Shown here: positions 9,270 to 17,987 of the stretch, one piece after another
Layout: each line of letters begins with the position of its first letter
Numbering within the stretch: the first letter of the stretch is position 1
Assembly (NCBI RefSeq): GCF_034067285.1
Contig: NZ_CP139286.1
Coordinates: 1,488,001 to 1,552,000 of the forward strand
Reading direction: 5' to 3'
Length of the DNA: 64,000 nucleotides
From: Acinetobacter pittii
GTDB lineage: Bacteria; Pseudomonadota; Gammaproteobacteria; Pseudomonadales; Moraxellaceae
Notes under the pieces: generated by a model
Database searches by the model: none
What the model saw: the letters and a program-made list of their open reading frames with translations, nothing else
Told to the model about the DNA's origin: nothing
Made by a program: the position numbers and the translations under genes

Positions 9270-9350
9270 AAGCCGTTTGTATTAAAAATAGGTTAATTTA
9301 ACCGTTTTTAAACAACAGCTTCGTATAAATTACCATAGCAGAACTTTAAA
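9270..9350 (-). promoter_or_regulatory. Likely fru operon promoter/operator region
   Basis: Upstream of fruB two overlapping inverted repeats are visible: GGTTAATTTAACC (9291-9303, perfect around a central T) and TTTAACCGTTTTTAAA (9297-9312). A possible leftward promoter is TTAAAG and TATACG with 16-base spacing, just upstream of them. This is consistent with a LacI-type repressor site, but it is not a standard Cra/FruR consensus and no fru regulator gene is in the window. The gap 9222-9544 otherwise holds only the terminator at 9484-9518. Confidence 0.35.
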
Positions 9351-9483
9351 GGTATATCGACGTATTTACGTAAAAAATGCTTGTTTTTAATACAAAGGAT
9401 AATCCATGAATAGTATTTTAAATTTTTATATTAACCATAAAGATAATAAAGTAATTTTATAAAAGGAGTTAAATCCTCCAGAT

Positions 9484-9518
9484 AAAAAAACCTCTATACC
9501 GGATTACGGGTATAGAGG
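9484..9518 (-). terminator. Intrinsic terminator of the alpha/beta hydrolase gene
   Basis: Perfect 10-bp stem CCTCTATACC / GGTATAGAGG with an 8-base loop, followed on the minus strand by seven T. Confidence 0.9.
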
Positions 9519-9544
9519 CAAAAAAAGTGAAAGATTAATTAAAA

Positions 9545-10405
9545 TTAGTGTCGAATTTCTTGTTCCAAGAGCGACCACAACTTTTGATGTGATTTTTTAA
9601 ACATTAACATGTGCCCAATTGATTTATATCCGAGTTTAATAGGGTTTAGCTCTAGCATTTTTGTAGGTGCATTCGGATACAACTTTAATAAAGCTTCAAC
9701 ATTACGCTCGGTTGCAATTTCATCATCACTTGCCCAAATAGAAGTAATAGGGCAGCTAATTTCAGTATGAAAATCCTGAAAAATAGTTTTACCAATGGCG
9801 TTTTTCACATAGCCGGGATGACTACAAAATTCACGCCACTGTTGAGCGACTTTTTTAGGTAAGTTTTCTCCCATTCCAATAAATTGGGTAGCAGCATAAC
9901 CTTTTAAGGCACTAGAGATCGGGAAGATAACATTAAACATCACTGGCGCTAAAAACTTGGTTTTACCCTTAAGACCTTTTACGTGGCCAGTAGAACCTGC
10001 GACTGCAACAACTTTTGCTACTTTATGGAAGTTAGGCACAATTCCTAGCAATTGCCCACCAGCACTATGGCCAAGAAGAGTAACTTGTTGTGCTTGGGTT
10101 TTTCCTAATAAAGTATCAATTGCACAAGGGATATCGAGAGTTCCCCAATCATTAATACTTGCACCACTTTGCTTTAACGGCCCATGCAATGAATCTCCAA
10201 TTCCACGGAAATCAAAGCTTAATACATCATAGCCTTGTTCACTTAACCAACTAGCAAAAGAATGATAAAAGTTTTTGGTAATACCTGTGGCTGGACAAAT
10301 CAACACGGGACTGGCCAGTTGTTTTGATTGAGCTGGATAAAAATGTGCAGCAAGTTGATAACCATCTTTGCAGGTCATCCAAAATGATTCAAAAGTATTA
10401 TCCAT
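9545..10405 (-). CDS. Alpha/beta-fold hydrolase
   Basis: This 286-residue protein has an alpha/beta-hydrolase layout: oxyanion region LICPATGITKNFY (about 35-47), strand-turn FDFRGIGDS, nucleophile elbow LLGHSAGG with Ser114, a late acid in SIWASDDEIA and a final His in KSIGHMLMF. There is no signal peptide, so it is probably cytoplasmic. The substrate is not evident; the family includes esterases, lipases and thioesterases. It is transcribed alone with its own terminator, between the fru operon and a divergent membrane protein gene. Confidence 0.8.
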   Translation of the reverse strand: MDNTFESFWMTCKDGYQLAAHFYPAQSKQLASPVLICPATGITKNFYHSFASWLSEQGYDVLSFDFRGIGDSLHGPLKQSGASINDWGTLDIPCAIDTLLGKTQAQQVTLLGHSAGGQLLGIVPNFHKVAKVVAVAGSTGHVKGLKGKTKFLAPVMFNVIFPISSALKGYAATQFIGMGENLPKKVAQQWREFCSHPGYVKNAIGKTIFQDFHTEISCPITSIWASDDEIATERNVEALLKLYPNAPTKMLELNPIKLGYKSIGHMLMFKKSHQKLWSLLEQEIRH

Positions 10406-10546
10406 AATATTTCATAGTGATAAGTTTGTAGATATCTTTAATTTACACGAGTTCTAAAATGAAACTTGATTAAAATGTGACTATGAAGTCAATAATTATG
10501 TTATACAACTCATTAAATTTGAATAAAACGAATAATTGGAAAAAAG

Positions 10547-11002
10547 ATGTATTTACCACAGGCTGTACAGTTAGCTATTGTGTTTAGTGGCATATTTTTA
10601 TGGATAGGGATGTTAACCGGAGTATGGAAATATTGGCAAATACGCCGTTCAGAATTAAGTCGTGCTCATTATTATGTAGATATCGCTCATCGAAGTAGTT
10701 TGTTATATGCAGCCGCTAGCCTAATTCTAGCTGTCTTAAGCTACTTTACTGTTTTAAATGAAAATATTACTTTGTGGTGCGTGTTTGCAAATATTCTGTT
10801 TTTTAGTTTTTCAATTTTAGTTTATATCCTACATGGCTATTTACAGGACACGACAAATCAATTTAAACGACCGCACAAGTTAGGCCGTTTTGGTTTGCCT
10901 TCATGGTTAATGTCTTTAATGATGGTAGGATTAATTGTGACTGAATTACTTGCTACGGCTATTTTAGTTATCGGAACAATTTTTTTATTTTTAGATATAT
11001 AA
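10547..11002 (+). CDS. Hypothetical four-helix membrane protein
   Basis: Not recognised by function. The 151-residue sequence has four predicted membrane spans: about residues 8-27, 48-67, 74-97 and 120-148. Conserved-looking polar loops are WKYWQIRRSELSRAHYYVDIAHRSS and LHGYLQDTTNQFKRPHKLGRFGLPSW. The topology suggests a small inner-membrane protein. It ends at a strong terminator shared with the convergent gene that follows. Confidence 0.65.
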   Translation: MYLPQAVQLAIVFSGIFLWIGMLTGVWKYWQIRRSELSRAHYYVDIAHRSSLLYAAASLILAVLSYFTVLNENITLWCVFANILFFSFSILVYILHGYLQDTTNQFKRPHKLGRFGLPSWLMSLMMVGLIVTELLATAILVIGTIFLFLDI

Positions 11003-11028
11003 AAATGGATGATCACTCATCCATTTTT
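11001..11028. terminator. Bidirectional terminator
   Basis: Perfect 12-bp stem AAAAATGGATGA / TCATCCATTTTT with loop TCAC, between convergent genes. Its right arm reaches the stop codon of the next gene. Confidence 0.9.
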
Positions 11029-11282
11029 TAAGTATTCGAGTTCTGTTGACTAAGACGTCTTTTAGCTAATTTTCGCATCTTATGGTCGACAAAGGCCCAC
11101 ACACAAAATATGAAAGAAACAACCATCGCATACATAAAGTATTCGGGTTTCAGATTTCCCTTAATCATACCTTGAAACAGTAAAGTCAGCATAAGAGCAA
11201 GCGGCGTTACTCCATAAACAACTGAATCTTTGCTGTTCAGAGTGTTAATGAAGACTTGTTTGTTGAAATGTAATGATAACAT
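11028..11282 (-). CDS. Small hypothetical membrane protein
   Basis: From ATG 11282 it encodes 84 residues with two likely membrane helices (TPLALMLTLLFQGMI and YFMYAMVVSFIFCVWAFV) and a basic tail (HKMRKLAKRRLSQQ), which by the positive-inside rule would face the cytoplasm. An AAGGAGGG is 7 bases from ATG 11282 but only 1 base from ATG 11288, so the ribosome site decides for the inner start. Function unknown. Confidence 0.6.
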   Translation of the reverse strand: MLSLHFNKQVFINTLNSKDSVVYGVTPLALMLTLLFQGMIKGNLKPEYFMYAMVVSFIFCVWAFVDHKMRKLAKRRLSQQNSNT

Positions 11283-11486
11283 CTCCATCCCTCCTTGTGG
11301 TTGTGCTAAAACTGAATGTTTTAGTCAAGAATAAGTTTAATGTTGTACTTCTATTTTTAATTCAATTCAATAGTGAATAGAAAATTTTTTGAGCAGTTTT
11401 ATAAAAAACTCTATGTTTATAAAAGGTTAGGGTATTAAAAAAGTAAATATTAAATATTTTTGTATAAAATACTTACTTTTTTAGAA

Positions 11487-11525
11487 AAGAGAAATATTTA
11501 AGTGAAAAGTGTAATAATTTCTCTT
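11487..11525 (-). terminator. Possible terminator of the GlcG-like gene
   Basis: Stem AAGAGAAAT / ATTTCTCTT with a 23-base loop just downstream of the leftward gene at 11541. The long loop and short T run make it weak. Confidence 0.35.
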
Positions 11526-11540
11526 CTCTATAAGTTCAGA

Positions 11541-11960
11541 TTAACTATTTTGTTTTTTTAAAAAGAGGTCAATGGCATGTTGGGCAATTTCTGCATCTTC
11601 AAAAGATTGAACGCCAGAAACACCAATTGCACCTAAAATTTGATCGTCATAAAGAATTGGTTTACCACCTTCTAGCATGCCTTGAGCACTCGGCATACTT
11701 AAAAAACCTAAGCGACCATTTTGCAGAAGTTCTTCATAGAATTTTGAAGGTCTACCTGATATTGAAGAACATTTTGCTTTTTCTAAACATAAATGGGAAC
11801 TTAAAGGCGAAGCACCATCTAAACGTTTCATGAGTAGTAAAGAACTTGTTTCGTCAACAATAGCGATACTAACTTTAAAGTTGTGTTCAATTGCATATTT
11901 TTGAGCTTCTTCCATTAAAAACTCTGCATCTGCTAATGTTAGGTAATATTTACTTTTCAT
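11541..11960 (-). CDS. GlcG/HbpS-family (DUF336) protein
   Basis: A 139-residue cytoplasmic protein of the GlcG/HbpS-like fold. Family features seen are LTLADAEFLMEEAQKYA at the N-terminus, VSIAIVDETSSLLLMKRLDGA, and the C-terminal Gly-rich GGKPILYDDQILGAIGVSGV followed by EDAEIAQHAIDLF. Members occur near glycolate, propanediol or haem-related genes, and some bind haem; the precise role here is not shown by context, since its neighbours are unrelated. Monocistronic. Confidence 0.8.
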   Translation of the reverse strand: MKSKYYLTLADAEFLMEEAQKYAIEHNFKVSIAIVDETSSLLLMKRLDGASPLSSHLCLEKAKCSSISGRPSKFYEELLQNGRLGFLSMPSAQGMLEGGKPILYDDQILGAIGVSGVQSFEDAEIAQHAIDLFLKKQNS

Positions 11961-12064
11961 TGTTGCTCTTCTTTCCTAGTAAGCTAAAAATTATTTTAGT
12001 GTAATTTTACAGTAAAAATTGATTATATCTATAATTGTTTTGTCATTCAAATTAGTGTGGAAAC

Positions 12065-12094
12065 AAAATGCTGGTTGGGTAAACTCAGCATTTT
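12065..12094 (-). terminator. Terminator of brnQ
   Basis: Nine-bp stem AAAATGCTG / CAGCATTTT with a 12-base loop, about 55 bases beyond the brnQ stop, with a short T run on the minus strand. Confidence 0.55.
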
Positions 12095-12149
12095 ATTTAA
12101 TATATAAAATCATGTTTGGGTAAAACTCGATTTCAAAATAGACACTAGA

Positions 12150-13451
12150 TTAAATGTTTTTAAATTTAACTTTGTCAATCATTACGGTAATGATGAGAAC
12201 AACTAAAGATGGGATCAACCAAGCTAAGTTTTGTTCGTTTAAAGGTAAGTGTTGAAGAAAATCGGGTAAATAATCACCAAAACCTGCAACCTTAAGACCG
12301 TCAATAATCCCGAAGATAAAAGCAATACTTGTTACTGAACCAACAATAAAAGAAGGCTTGTGCCAGAATTTCCAAAAGAAGCTCAGCATAATTACCACAA
12401 TTGCAGGTGGGTAAATTGCGCTTAAAACAGGCACTGATACAGCAATAAGTTTGGTTAATCCAAGATTAGAAATAACGAAAGAGAAACCAACTAAAATGAA
12501 TACTAAAAGTTTGTACGGTAATTTAGTTAACTGAGCAAAATACTCACCGCAAGCGCAAGTTAAGCCAATCGCTGTTACCATACATGCTAGAAAAATGAGG
12601 CCAGTTAAAAATAGCGAACCCATATTGCCGAAAGCATGTTGAACATACGCATGTAAAATTACTGCACCATTTGCTGCATTTGGTGCAACTTCATGGCTAC
12701 CTAAACCTAATTTAAACAAGCTTAAATAAACTAATGTAAGTCCAGCACCTGAAATGAGACTGGCAATAATTGCATATTTAGTCACTAGCTTTTTATCGGT
12801 AACACCACGCGAGTAAATCGCTTGAATAATTACAATACCAAATACTAATGCGCCTAAAGTGTCCATGGTGAGATAACCATTTACGAAACCTTCTGAAACT
12901 GGAGAAGCAACGTAATGGTTGATTGGAGCAGGAACATAACCAGACGGAATCATGACTGCTGCAATGCCTAAAATTGCTAATGCAATAATTTTTAGCGGAG
13001 CAAGTACATGTCCAACTGTATCCAATAACTTGTTTGGATAAAGAGAAACTAGAGTTACAAATGAAAAATAAATTGCACTATAGATCAAAAGGCTACTACT
13101 TGATGTTCCAAAATAAGAAGAAAAACCAATCTCATAAGAAACAGTAGCTGTACGTGGAGTTGCAAATAAAGGGCCTACTGATAAATAACAAACTACAGTT
13201 AAAATCAGACTTGCAACTCGACCTAGAGGAGAGCTAATAATTTCAATGGAACCCTGCATACGAGAGAGTGCCATAATGGTAATTACAGGGAGACCAACTG
13301 CAGTAATCAAAAAGCCTATAGCAGCAAGCCATACATGATCACCGGCTTGTTGAGCGACAATGGGAGGAAAGATAATATTGCCAGCCCCAATAAAGAGGGC
13401 AAAGGTCATAAAACCTAAGGCAATAATATCTCCAGTACGAAGATGTTGCAT
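12150..13451 (-). CDS. brnQ: Branched-chain amino acid transporter BrnQ
   Basis: This 433-residue inner-membrane carrier takes up Leu, Ile and Val with a cation. About twelve hydrophobic spans are visible. The N-terminal GFMTFALFIGAGNIIFPP is the highly conserved LIVCS-family signature, and ATPRTATVSYEIG and GCLTxD-type loops (NGYLTMDTLGALVFG) follow. There is no clear Shine-Dalgarno before ATG 13451. It stands alone, divergent from map across a 350-base gap (13452-13803) in which I see no further gene. Confidence 0.93.
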   Translation of the reverse strand: MQHLRTGDIIALGFMTFALFIGAGNIIFPPIVAQQAGDHVWLAAIGFLITAVGLPVITIMALSRMQGSIEIISSPLGRVASLILTVVCYLSVGPLFATPRTATVSYEIGFSSYFGTSSSSLLIYSAIYFSFVTLVSLYPNKLLDTVGHVLAPLKIIALAILGIAAVMIPSGYVPAPINHYVASPVSEGFVNGYLTMDTLGALVFGIVIIQAIYSRGVTDKKLVTKYAIIASLISGAGLTLVYLSLFKLGLGSHEVAPNAANGAVILHAYVQHAFGNMGSLFLTGLIFLACMVTAIGLTCACGEYFAQLTKLPYKLLVFILVGFSFVISNLGLTKLIAVSVPVLSAIYPPAIVVIMLSFFWKFWHKPSFIVGSVTSIAFIFGIIDGLKVAGFGDYLPDFLQHLPLNEQNLAWLIPSLVVLIITVMIDKVKFKNI

Positions 13452-13803
13452 AAATTAAATTTAATAAAAAAGAAGGAATTTTAGAGCAAAAGAGAGCATG
13501 ATCAAGCGGTATTTTATGTGAAAAAGATTTTTTTCGGAGTATAAAAACCTTTAATAGATATCAAAAATATCAACTGGTTAAAGTATGTAGTTGAAAAACC
13601 ATTGAAAGAAATGCGTAAATCATTTTTTATGTCTGACTTTTTAAAAAAATTATGCAAAAATAAAAGTATAAATTTCTATTATGAATGTTGAATATTTGGG
13701 CACTTAACGCTTCCAGCCTATCCTATATCCGTTCTAAAATATTCTAAATTAACTTACATTTTTGTAGGCATTGTAAAAATAGTGTCTACGAGGATAAAAC
13801 TGA

Positions 13804-14598
13804 ATGAGAGCTTCTACTGTTACAATAAAAACTGAACAAGATCTAGAAAAGTTGAGAGTTTCTGGACGCTTGGCTGCGCAAGTTTTAGAAATGATAGAGG
13901 CACATGTTAAACCAGGTGTATCTACTGAATATTTAGATAACCTGTGTAACGACTATATTGTAAATACTTTAAAAGTTATTCCTGCCAATGTTGGATATCA
14001 TGGTTTTACTAAAACAATATGTACCTCAGTAAATGAAGTGGTTTGCCATGGAATTCCATCGCCGAATAAAATTTTAAAAGATGGCGATATTATCAATATT
14101 GATGTCGCAATTATTAAAGACGGCTACTTTGGTGACACGAGCCGTATGTATTTTGTGGGTAATGTAAATCCACAAGCAAAAAAACTTGTTGAAATAACTT
14201 ATGAGGCGATGGTTGCTGGTATTCATACCGTTAAACCGGGAGCTACATTAGGTGATATCGGTTACGCTATTCAGTCAGTTGCCCATCGAGAAGGGTATAG
14301 CATTGTTCGAGAATATTGTGGCCATGGGATTGGTAAGGTTTATCATGAACAACCCAATGTTCTACATTATGGACAACGTGGCCAAGGTTTGGTTTTAAAG
14401 AAGGGAATGGTCTTTACCATTGAACCGATGATTAATGCGGGCAGACCGCAAGTGAAAGAGCTGAATGATGGGTGGACTGTCATTACCCAAGATCATTCGT
14501 TATCTGCTCAATGGGAGCATATGGTTGCTGTAACTGATACAGGCTTTGAGCTATTAACACCTTGGCCTGAAGGTGTAGGAAATTATCCTGCAATTTGA
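13804..14598 (+). CDS. map: Methionine aminopeptidase type I
   Basis: Removes the N-terminal Met from nascent proteins in the cytoplasm. The 264 residues match the type I bacterial length. All metal ligands can be placed: Asp100 and Asp111 (NIDVAIIKDGYFGDTSRMY), His174 (YCGHGIGKVYHEQP), Glu207 (TIEPMI) and Glu238 (WEHM), plus substrate-side His82 (VVCHGIPS). A GAGG lies about 10 bases before the ATG. It is not next to rpsB, so this copy may be a stand-alone or second map gene; that cannot be decided from the window. Confidence 0.95.
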   Translation: MRASTVTIKTEQDLEKLRVSGRLAAQVLEMIEAHVKPGVSTEYLDNLCNDYIVNTLKVIPANVGYHGFTKTICTSVNEVVCHGIPSPNKILKDGDIINIDVAIIKDGYFGDTSRMYFVGNVNPQAKKLVEITYEAMVAGIHTVKPGATLGDIGYAIQSVAHREGYSIVREYCGHGIGKVYHEQPNVLHYGQRGQGLVLKKGMVFTIEPMINAGRPQVKELNDGWTVITQDHSLSAQWEHMVAVTDTGFELLTPWPEGVGNYPAI

Positions 14599-14602
14599 AA
14601 AT

Positions 14603-14634
14603 AAAAAAAGTTCGATAATTATCGAACTTTTTTT
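14603..14634. terminator. Bidirectional terminator between map and the LysR gene
   Basis: A perfect 32-bp palindrome centred on AATT (core GTTCGATAATTATCGAAC) with seven A before and seven T after it. Confidence 0.9.
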
Positions 14635-14647
14635 ATTTTAATTTATT

Positions 14648-15547
14648 TTAATGCTCAGAAAGATGTTCTACCAAATAATCGATAAATACTCGTACAGCAG
14701 GTAGCAACCCTCGGCGTGATGGATATACGGCATGTAATATACCGTGAGGCGCTTTCCATTCTGGTAATATTTGTACAAGTTGTCCAGATTTTAGAAAATC
14801 TTCTGCTGCGCTTTCTGGGAGTAAAGCGATACCACAGTTTTGACTCGCCAATTGCGCCAACATGTGTATGTTTGTACCCATTATGGTAGGGCTGACTTTG
14901 ATTTTCTTTTGCTGATTGTCTGGTCCATGCAAAAGAAATTGCTGATCAAGGTGCTCTTCAGAAAGACTTAAAATACGGTGTTCGCTTAGCTGCTCAGGAG
15001 TTTTTATATCACCAAACTCATTTAAATAGGCCTGACTTGCAAACAGACTCTGTTCTATCAGAGCAAATTGTCTAAGAACTAAACTCGGGTCATCATCTAG
15101 TTTTGAGCGAACTCGTAGAGCAATATCAATTCCTTCATTAATAACATCTACTCGACGATTGCTGACCATAAGTTGCAAACGAATTTCTGGATATTTTTTT
15201 AGGAAAGCAGGCAAAATTTTAGGAAGTTGATTTTGAGCAACATCAACTGGAACACTAACTTTAACAACACCTCTGGGTTGAATACTTAGGTGATCAACCA
15301 GATCATGTGCGGCTTGTGCAGCATTCATCATGACTTGAGCATGTCTATAAATATCCATCCCAATATCTGTAACAGCAAAATGACGTGAACTACGTTGAAT
15401 GAGGCGAACCCCTAAGTTTTCTTCTAAACTATACACGCGCCGACTTAGTTTTGATTTTGGTATATCCGTTACACGTTCAGCAGCACTAAAGCCACCATGC
15501 TCAACAACGAGAGCAAAACAATAAAAATCATCAAGATCAGTGAGCAT
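14648..15547 (-). CDS. LysR-family transcriptional regulator
   Basis: At 299 residues this is the usual LysR length. The N-terminal helix-turn-helix reads FYCFALVVEHGGFSAAERVTDIPKSKLSRRVYSLEENLGVRLIQRSSR (given here only as the span of residues 8-55). The rest is a periplasmic-binding-like effector domain (GVVKVSVPVD, LMVSNRRVDVINEGIDIALR). The sequence resembles the subgroup that commonly represses or activates quinone or aromatic-stress genes next to it, but no divergent partner is present: upstream is a 235-base gap and then an unrelated gene. Confidence 0.88.
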   Translation of the reverse strand: MLTDLDDFYCFALVVEHGGFSAAERVTDIPKSKLSRRVYSLEENLGVRLIQRSSRHFAVTDIGMDIYRHAQVMMNAAQAAHDLVDHLSIQPRGVVKVSVPVDVAQNQLPKILPAFLKKYPEIRLQLMVSNRRVDVINEGIDIALRVRSKLDDDPSLVLRQFALIEQSLFASQAYLNEFGDIKTPEQLSEHRILSLSEEHLDQQFLLHGPDNQQKKIKVSPTIMGTNIHMLAQLASQNCGIALLPESAAEDFLKSGQLVQILPEWKAPHGILHAVYPSRRGLLPAVRVFIDYLVEHLSEH

Positions 15548-15782
15548 TAAAATATCCTATTTCTGCAACACCAACGATTTTACATTATTATTTTTGCAAC
15601 AATAATTCTTAAACTAAATTATTTGTAATTAATTAGCCCTCTAAATAAAAATAGAATTTTGAAATTATATTGTAATTACGTTGTAATTTTAATGTGTGTT
15701 GTTTTTAACTAGTATTCTAGCCTCTTATAGAAGTTTTAATTATTTTCTTTTACACTACAATTTTTCTCTACTCTCAAATTTC

Positions 15783-16106
15783 ATGCCTTATCAACTGATC
15801 GAACTTAACGATGCCTCAGCGAATATTGAATGCCCACTTTGTAAACAAGCGATAATTGACTGGGCGCAAGAACAATATATTCAGCCGTGTGAACATACTT
15901 TATTTATTGCTATGGATTTAGGATTTGAATTTGTTGCTGATCGATTTGAAGATGGTATGAATCAGAATGTAGATGAATTGCATGAAGATCCGAATATGAA
16001 TGTATTTGAAGCTTTAACGACAACTACTTATGAAAATCTAATTATTTTGAAGTCTGATTTAGGCGTAGAAAATTTATTTCGCTATGTTGGGGTGAGTGAT
16101 CGTTAA
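15783..16106 (+). CDS. Conserved-type hypothetical protein with CPLC motif
   Basis: From ATG 15783 the product is 107 residues (MPYQLIELNDASANIECPLC). Cysteines in ECPLCKQAI and QPCEHTLF suggest a metal or redox site, followed by an acidic domain (DRFEDGMNQNVDELHEDPN). The frame is open to a GTG at 15696, but that extension is hydrophobic, lacks a ribosome site and is out of character. Function unknown; cytoplasmic. It is convergent with grxD across a strong terminator. Confidence 0.6.
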   Translation: MPYQLIELNDASANIECPLCKQAIIDWAQEQYIQPCEHTLFIAMDLGFEFVADRFEDGMNQNVDELHEDPNMNVFEALTTTTYENLIILKSDLGVENLFRYVGVSDR

Positions 16107-16120
16107 ATTCGAGAGTAATA

Positions 16121-16148
16121 AAAAAGCCAATCTTTTGATTGGCTTTTT
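16121..16148. terminator. Bidirectional terminator
   Basis: Stem AAAAAGCCAATC / GATTGGCTTTTT with loop TTTT between convergent genes. Confidence 0.9.
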
Positions 16149-16154
16149 TATTAT

Positions 16155-16496
16155 TTACGCTTCTGGCGCTGCGCTGTATTGTTCAACTAATGGTTTTAAT
16201 TCGCCATTTTGGAACATTTCAAGCATGATATCGCTACCGCCAATAAGTTCACCATTTACCCAAAGTTGCGGGAATGTAGGCCAGTTCGCAATTTTTGGTA
16301 ATGTTGCACGAATATCAGGGTTTTCCAAAATATTTACATATGCAAATGGACGACCAATTTGACTGAGCGCCTCTACAGCACGTGCAGAGAAACCACATTG
16401 TGGAAACTGTGGAGTGCCTTTCATGTAAAGTAAAACGGGATGCTTCGCAATTTGATCGCGGATTAACGCTTCAGTATCACGTGCTTGTTCAGTCAT
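16155..16496 (-). CDS. grxD: Monothiol glutaredoxin Grx4-type
   Basis: From ATG 16496 (GAGG 8 bases upstream) it encodes 113 residues of a CGFS monothiol glutaredoxin: KGTPQFPQCGFSARA with the active Cys34, WPTFPQLWVNGELIGGSDI as the glutathione-binding segment. Such proteins bind a glutathione-ligated [2Fe-2S] cluster as dimers and deliver it in iron-sulfur assembly and iron sensing. The open frame extends 19 codons upstream without a ribosome site, so the shorter form is preferred. Confidence 0.93.
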   Translation of the reverse strand: MTEQARDTEALIRDQIAKHPVLLYMKGTPQFPQCGFSARAVEALSQIGRPFAYVNILENPDIRATLPKIANWPTFPQLWVNGELIGGSDIMLEMFQNGELKPLVEQYSAAPEA

Positions 16497-16723
16497 AAAT
16501 AGATCCTCAACTAATCTAGCAGCATTATAGGGGGTGTTTACATCGCTTTGCAAACCACCTGATTACTTAAAGTTGCATTGAATATTCAATATTTTATTGT
16601 ATAAACCGAAGTGATAGCAAAAAGCGGACGAAATTTTAGATAAATGAATGATGAGACTTTTCATCAGAGCCAGTTTTTGCTTATATAAACCCTTCTAAAA
16701 ATCTCATACAGACAGAGTTCGTC

Positions 16724-17932
16724 ATGACTGATATTACCCTAGCCCCAATACAACCTGATCAACCATCACATTTAATGGCTACTTATGGCCGCCAAGCGAT
16801 CAGTTTTGTACGAGGCCGAGGGGCATATTTATATACCGAAGATGGCACAGAGTATCTAGATGCTTTAACGGGTATTGCTGTATGTGGTTTAGGTCATGCA
16901 CATCCGGTAATTGCAGAAGCGATTGCAGAACAAGCTGCAACACTTGTCCATACGAGTAACTTATTTGAGATCCCTTGGCAAACTGCTGCTGCTCAGAAGC
17001 TTGCTGAAGTTTCAGGAATGGAAGAGATCTTCTTTTCAAACAGTGGTGCTGAGTCAAATGAAGGAGCGATTAAAATTGCTCGTAAATTTGGTACTCAACA
17101 AGGCATAAGTTCACCAAAGATTATTGTGGCAGAGCAATCATTTCATGGCCGTACTTTAGCAACACTTTCAGCCACTGGTAATAAGAAAGTACAAGATGGT
17201 TTTGCTCCCTTAACTCATGATTTTATTCGTGTGCCATTTGGTGATGTAGAAGCAATTCAAGAAGCCGCTTTACAGCATCCAGATATTGTTGCGATTTTGA
17301 TTGAGCCAATTCAAGGTGAAGGTGGTATTAATACAGCACCTCAAGGTTTTAGCTATCTTGAAGAAGTCCGTATCCTATGTAATCAGCATAACTGGCTAAT
17401 GATGCTAGATGAAATCCAAACCGGTAATGGCCGTACAGGTAAGTATTTTGCGTATCAGCACACAAATATTGTGCCCGATGTTCTTACGACTGCGAAAGGT
17501 CTTGGTAATGGCTTTCCAGTAGGAGCGGTCATGACACAAGGTAAAGCTGTAGGTTTATTAGGACCTGGTAGTCACGGCTCTACTTACGGTGGAACTGTGT
17601 TAGGTTCTCGTGTGGTTTATACGGTAATTGATACAATCCAAAAAGAGAATGCTGTAGAAAATGCAGCTATAGTCGGTGGTTATATTGTTGATCAATTACG
17701 TGCTCAATTGGCAGATAAAAATGTACAAGTACGTGGCTTTGGGATGATGATTGGTATTCAATTACCTAAAGACTGTGCTGAGCTCGTTGCAATTGCTCGT
17801 GATCAACATAAGCTGATTATTAACGTTACAGCAGGTTCTGTAGTGCGTTTATTACCACCAATTAACATGACTCAAGCACAGGCTGATGACTTGCTAGAGC
17901 GCTTAGTCTCTTTAATTAATAACTACCTTTAA
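16724..17932 (+). CDS. argD: Acetylornithine / succinyl-DAP aminotransferase
   Basis: A 402-residue class III PLP aminotransferase. Seen: SNSGAESNEGAIKIAR (phosphate-binding), QSFHGRTLATLSATG, IEPIQGEGG, MMLDEIQTGNGRTG and TTAKGLGNGFP, where Lys258 should hold PLP. It transfers the amino group of glutamate to N-acetylglutamate semialdehyde in arginine synthesis and also serves lysine synthesis in relatives. It is transcribed alone, divergent from grxD, and far from argC at 40.5 kb, so arginine genes are scattered as usual in this group. Confidence 0.93.
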   Translation: MTDITLAPIQPDQPSHLMATYGRQAISFVRGRGAYLYTEDGTEYLDALTGIAVCGLGHAHPVIAEAIAEQAATLVHTSNLFEIPWQTAAAQKLAEVSGMEEIFFSNSGAESNEGAIKIARKFGTQQGISSPKIIVAEQSFHGRTLATLSATGNKKVQDGFAPLTHDFIRVPFGDVEAIQEAALQHPDIVAILIEPIQGEGGINTAPQGFSYLEEVRILCNQHNWLMMLDEIQTGNGRTGKYFAYQHTNIVPDVLTTAKGLGNGFPVGAVMTQGKAVGLLGPGSHGSTYGGTVLGSRVVYTVIDTIQKENAVENAAIVGGYIVDQLRAQLADKNVQVRGFGMMIGIQLPKDCAELVAIARDQHKLIINVTAGSVVRLLPPINMTQAQADDLLERLVSLINNYL

Positions 17933-17946
17933 GTTTTAGTATCAAT

Positions 17947-17976
17947 AAAAAATGGGCATATAAATGCCCATTTTTT
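17947..17976. terminator. Bidirectional terminator after argD
   Basis: Stem AATGGGCAT / ATGCCCATT with a 4-base loop flanked by A and T tracts, between convergent genes. Confidence 0.9.
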
Positions 17977-17987
17977 ATATAAAATAA

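Noticed and set aside
9291..9312. Palindrome considered as a Cra (FruR) site
   Set aside because: It lacks the TGAA-N-CG-type Cra consensus; kept only as an unassigned operator candidate.
9406..9462. 18-codon ORF with an AAGGA upstream, between the hydrolase terminator and fruB on the opposite strand
   Set aside because: No homology, no context and no codon character; too short to support as a gene.
15696..15782. GTG-started N-terminal extension of the CPLC-motif protein
   Set aside because: No ribosome site and atypical hydrophobic residues; ATG 15783 gives a normal soluble start.
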